A stretch of 64,000 bases of DNA from Planctomycetota bacterium (GTDB taxonomy: Bacteria > Planctomycetota > GCA-2746535), in contig NVWA01000002.1 in NCBI GenBank assembly GCA_002746535.1, positions 77,029 through 141,028 on the forward strand, given 5' to 3'. The position numbers were made by a program, and so were the translations under genes. Below, piece after piece: positions 60,339-64,000 of the stretch. The number at the start of each line of letters is the position of its first letter. Position 1 is the stretch's first letter. Under the pieces are notes generated by a model. That model ran no database searches, was not told the DNA's origin, and saw nothing but the letters and a program-made list of their open reading frames with translations.

Positions 60339-61535
60339 TTGACCATTTATAAATTAGAAAATACCATTCAAGAATATGCATGGGGACATACTAAGCATAT
60401 TGCTGATTTATTAGGGATAGAAAATAAATCAAATAAACCATTGGCAGAACTTTGGATGGGAGCTCACCCAAAGGCTCCTTCAAAATTTGTAGATGCGAGT
60501 GCCTTCAAAAGTGATTTATTTCAATTAATCAACAATAACCCTACCGAAGTTTTAGGTAAGACGATAATGAAAAGATTCGGCCGACTGCCCTTTTTATTTA
60601 AAGTTCTAGCTGCCGGCTCACCCTTATCTATCCAGGCTCATCCAAACTTAAAACAAGCAAAAGTTGGCTTTGAAAGAGAAAATAAACTTGGAATTGCCCT
60701 TGATGCTTTTAATAGAAACTACAAAGATGATAATCACAAACCTGAATTGATGTGCGCATTAACTACTTTCAAAGCCCTGAATGGATTCCGACCTATAGAG
60801 GAAATAGAAAAACTTTTATCACCTGCAAAGAAAGATATTCCCACCAGAATTTGGAATAAGATAGAAGATCATGACCCTCAATGTTTGAAAGAATTATTTA
60901 CCTTTTTAATTACCATGGAAAAAGAAGTTAAAACAAGTTTCCTAAATGAAATAATTAAAATTTCCTTAGAAAATAAAGATCAAGACCCAGGCTACGATTG
61001 GGTACTAAAATTAAATTCTACCTATGCTGGCGACATTGGAATCGTATGCCCATTAATTCTTAATTTAATTGAACTTGAACCTGGCGAAGCAGTTTTTTTA
61101 GATGCCGGCCGATTACATTCTTATCTAGAGGGCTTAGGCGTTGAATTAATGGCCAACAGCGATAATGTACTCAGAGGCGGGTTGACTCCAAAGTTTGTCG
61201 ATGTGATTGAATTACTGAGTATTTTAGAATTCGATGTTTCAAAAATAAGCAAAGTAAAGGTAATGGGAAATGATGTCGAAAACCAATACCCAAAATTTAC
61301 CGATGAGTTTCAGCTTTCTTTAATTGATATCAATCAGGATAAAACATTTACATCCCGAGTAATACATGAACCCTCCATCTTTATTTGCATTAATGGCCAA
61401 GGCACATTTAAATCTGATGATAATTCTTTCGAATTTAAAAAAGGTGATTCCTTTTTTGCTTCATTTGAGACTTATCAATTAAATATCTCAGGCAATGCAC
61501 AATTATTTAGAGCATTTACACCATTAGATAAATAG
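60339..61535 (+). CDS. manA: Mannose-6-phosphate isomerase, class I
   Basis: YKLENTIQEYAWG, PLAELWMGAHPKAPS, PLSIQAHPN, DAGRLHSYLEGLGVELMANSDNVLRGGLTPKFVD; start uncertain (ORF from TTG 60297). Confidence 0.92.
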   Translation: MTIYKLENTIQEYAWGHTKHIADLLGIENKSNKPLAELWMGAHPKAPSKFVDASAFKSDLFQLINNNPTEVLGKTIMKRFGRLPFLFKVLAAGSPLSIQAHPNLKQAKVGFERENKLGIALDAFNRNYKDDNHKPELMCALTTFKALNGFRPIEEIEKLLSPAKKDIPTRIWNKIEDHDPQCLKELFTFLITMEKEVKTSFLNEIIKISLENKDQDPGYDWVLKLNSTYAGDIGIVCPLILNLIELEPGEAVFLDAGRLHSYLEGLGVELMANSDNVLRGGLTPKFVDVIELLSILEFDVSKISKVKVMGNDVENQYPKFTDEFQLSLIDINQDKTFTSRVIHEPSIFICINGQGTFKSDDNSFEFKKGDSFFASFETYQLNISGNAQLFRAFTPLDK

Positions 61536-61544
61536 TCAAAAACT

Positions 61545-62453
61545 ATGTGGAACAAAACCATTGTTAAACAATTAAAAGAAACCGCGACCCCTTATCCACA
61601 ATTAACTCCATCTTCAACAATTAAAAATTATTTAGAACATTATGATTTACCTCAAAACGAGGGTTTTTCCTGCGGTTACAAATCATATTGTGACTTTGAT
61701 ATTTTTGTGCAGTTTTACCAAGGCGAAAAGAAGGAAGTAATTTTTTTATCACATGGCTACTGTGATCATGGAGCACTTTTCAAACATGTTTTAAAAGAGT
61801 TACTTTCGTTGGGTTATTCCGTTGCCATATGGGACTATGCGGGATTTGGTTTATCTAGTGGAAAATCTACAGCAATCGATGAGTTTAAAACATATGGTTT
61901 AATTTTGCAAGAATTAATCAAAGATTTTGTTCCGGATGATAATACGTATTCTTTAATTGGTCATAGCGCTGGTTGCATGTGTATCATAAATGGTTTACAA
62001 GTAGGACTTCCCAAACACTTAAATAAAATCATTTTTATGGCACCTTTGATTAGAGCCTGTCGTTGGTTCTGGATTCAATTTGGCTGTAAGACATTCGGCG
62101 CATTTACGCCTGTTGTCCCAAGAAAATTTAGACCGGTATCCGGAGATATTGAGTTTCTAGATTTTATAAAAAATAATGACCCTCTTGAACCCCATTGGTT
62201 ACATGTGTCATGGCCAAAAGCTCTACTAAAATGGGAAAAGGGATTGAAGGATTTTAACTGCGACAAATCTTTGCTTGTTCTTCAGGGATTAAGTGATGAT
62301 ACTGTTTCAGCGACACACAATCTACCTTGGTTTAAAGATCATTTCAGTAATTACAAAGAACATACATACCCAATTGGTCGCCACCATTTACACAATGAAA
62401 TACCAGAAATTAAAATTGACTGCATTCAAAGAATTGCAGATTTTTTAAAATAA
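61545..62453 (+). CDS. Alpha/beta hydrolase (lysophospholipase-like)
   Basis: VIFLSHGYCDHGALFKHVLKELLSLGYSVAIWDYAGFGLSSG, LIGHSAGC, GRHHLHNE. Confidence 0.88.
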   Translation: MWNKTIVKQLKETATPYPQLTPSSTIKNYLEHYDLPQNEGFSCGYKSYCDFDIFVQFYQGEKKEVIFLSHGYCDHGALFKHVLKELLSLGYSVAIWDYAGFGLSSGKSTAIDEFKTYGLILQELIKDFVPDDNTYSLIGHSAGCMCIINGLQVGLPKHLNKIIFMAPLIRACRWFWIQFGCKTFGAFTPVVPRKFRPVSGDIEFLDFIKNNDPLEPHWLHVSWPKALLKWEKGLKDFNCDKSLLVLQGLSDDTVSATHNLPWFKDHFSNYKEHTYPIGRHHLHNEIPEIKIDCIQRIADFLK

Positions 62454-62736
62454 GAATGAACCTTTTGCTTATGACAAAATGATCTGACAAAAAGACAAGA
62501 TCGCAATTGTGTCATTTAATTCATTTAAATTTATTAGTGTAAATAGTTTTTTTAATCTAAAAATTACAATTATTTTACAATAAGATTTCACATTGAATAA
62601 ATTTTCAGCGCTACCTTTTAATTCTTCTTAATTCATTTTTCTCATACACCCTAAACACAAATTGATTATGTTTGGCATTTACTTTGCTTTCTAAATCATG
62701 TGCATTAGAAATTTAGACTTTTTTAAAGGAATCGAA

Positions 62737-64000
62737 ATGTTAAAGAAATCTTTTATATTTATACTTCTTTTATGTTTGAGTATACAAAACTTATACGCAG
62801 ATGAAAAAGTAGATACATCAGTGGCATCCGCCATTCAAGTAAGTAAAGCTTTTGGAGCTGTTGCTAAAAAAGCATATCCTTCGGTCGTTATTATTGAAAA
62901 CATTCAATCAATAAATAAAAGGGGTAATCATCATGCTCCCTTTCCCTTTTTTATTCCACGAAAAACAAAACCTTCACCATCAAAAAGTCTTCCACGTTTT
63001 ATGCCTGTAGGCCGGGGATCTGGATTTATCGTAAGAACTGATGGTTATGTTGTTACGAATCAACACGTAATTAAAAATGCAAAGTTTTTAAGAGTCAAAA
63101 CAAAAGACGGAGAAATTTATGACAACCAAATCAATAAAGATGCCGTCAAAGTAATCGGAGTCGATGAACATTCTGATATAGCAATATTAAAGCTAGATCT
63201 AAAAGGAAAAAAACTTCCCGTTCTAAATTTTGCAGATTCAAATAAAGTTGATATTGGCAACTGGGCACTAGCGGTAGGCGCCCCGTTTAACTACGACTAT
63301 ACATTAACAATAGGTATTGTCAGCCAAGTTGGCAGACACAATGTTTTCAGAAACAGAGTCTTCGAAAGTTATATACAAACTGATGCCTCTATAAATCCTG
63401 GAAATAGTGGTGGCCCATTATTAAATATTCGAGGAGATGTTATTGGAGTCAATAATTTTATTGCCACAGGTGGATTTAATAAAAGTAGTGCCGGCATTGG
63501 ATTTGCAATTACAGGTAATTTAGTCAAGAGGGTAACTTCTCAAATTATAAAGAACGGAAAAGTTCAAAGACCCTGGCTTGGCATAGTCATGAAAGATTTA
63601 TCTCCAAATGAACGAAAGGCATTTGAAATAGACAATGGTGTACTTATCACAAAAGTTGTCAAAGGACATCCTGCTCATAAAGCTGGATTAATATCTGGTG
63701 ATATTGTCTTAAAAGTTGGCGAAAGCGAATGTACCAATGCTTACGATGTGCAATCAGCTGTATTGAGATTTAACCCAGGCGACTATATAACATTAAGTGT
63801 TAAACGCGATAACAAGATCAAAGACATTAAAATTAAAGCCGTCGTAAGAGATAAACACCACCTACTCGTAAATAACCGCTCCACAAATGAATTTGATCGC
63901 CTAGGCATTAAACTAGAAGAAACAAAAAAAGGACTAGTGATTTTTGATATCGACAATAGTAGTCCTGCCTACAAAATGGCAGGATTAAGAAAGGGCATGA
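62737..64000 (+). CDS. HtrA/DegP-family trypsin-like serine protease with PDZ domain(s), truncated by window edge
   Basis: Own translation from ATG 62737: signal peptide, GSGFIVRTDGYVVTNQHVIKNA, HSDIAILKLD, TDASINPGNSGGPLLNIRGDVIGVN, PDZ region PWLGIVMKDL...HPAHKAGLISGDIVLKV; no stop before 64000; absent from ORF track. Confidence 0.93.
   Translation, partial: MLKKSFIFILLLCLSIQNLYADEKVDTSVASAIQVSKAFGAVAKKAYPSVVIIENIQSINKRGNHHAPFPFFIPRKTKPSPSKSLPRFMPVGRGSGFIVRTDGYVVTNQHVIKNAKFLRVKTKDGEIYDNQINKDAVKVIGVDEHSDIAILKLDLKGKKLPVLNFADSNKVDIGNWALAVGAPFNYDYTLTIGIVSQVGRHNVFRNRVFESYIQTDASINPGNSGGPLLNIRGDVIGVNNFIATGGFNKSSAGIGFAITGNLVKRVTSQIIKNGKVQRPWLGIVMKDLSPNERKAFEIDNGVLITKVVKGHPAHKAGLISGDIVLKVGESECTNAYDVQSAVLRFNPGDYITLSVKRDNKIKDIKIKAVVRDKHHLLVNNRSTNEFDRLGIKLEETKKGLVIFDIDNSSPAYKMAGLRKGM

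Noticed and set aside
1-64000. CRISPR arrays, tRNA/rRNA genes, IS transposases, prophage genes, classical defence systems
   Set aside because: No regularly spaced repeats, no T-loop-like tRNA ends, no transposase, integrase or defence-nuclease motifs noticed; a tRNAscan/Infernal run would be needed to exclude small RNAs.

Overview
AT-rich bacterial chromosomal window, densely coding, with about 59 credible protein genes. Gene content (Gly-less pseudopilins, GntR/LacI-like regulators, sulfatase/glycosidase genes, PSCyt1-like cytochrome) suggests a Lentisphaerae/PVC-type organism; this is inference, not demonstrated. Both window edges cut genes: a beta-helix protein at 1-880 (-) and an HtrA/DegP protease at 62737-64000 (+). 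Both are missing from the supplied ORF track. No rRNA, tRNA or CRISPR was recognised. Best candidates for something undescribed: (i) a sigma54-activator locus (54159-59209) with an unusual winged-helix activator divergent from a coupled VAO-type flavo-oxidase + FeeM-like N-acyltransferase pair, with a palindromic putative UAS and a -24/-12-like promoter; (ii) a MauG / cupredoxin / P460-cytochrome / chemoreceptor / dual-receiver cluster (15402-20828); (iii) a WPF-repeat protein coupled to MlaE, a Cu/Zn-type permease and CreBC (30553-36495); (iv) duplicated GntR regulators and pseudopilins sharing an exact 12-mer, AACATAACAATA, in their upstream regions; (v) a 162-bp imperfect palindromic element (59234-59395); (vi) an ECF-type sigma factor coupled to a membrane LysM protein. 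All functional names come from reading motifs and family resemblance by eye. No database search was run.
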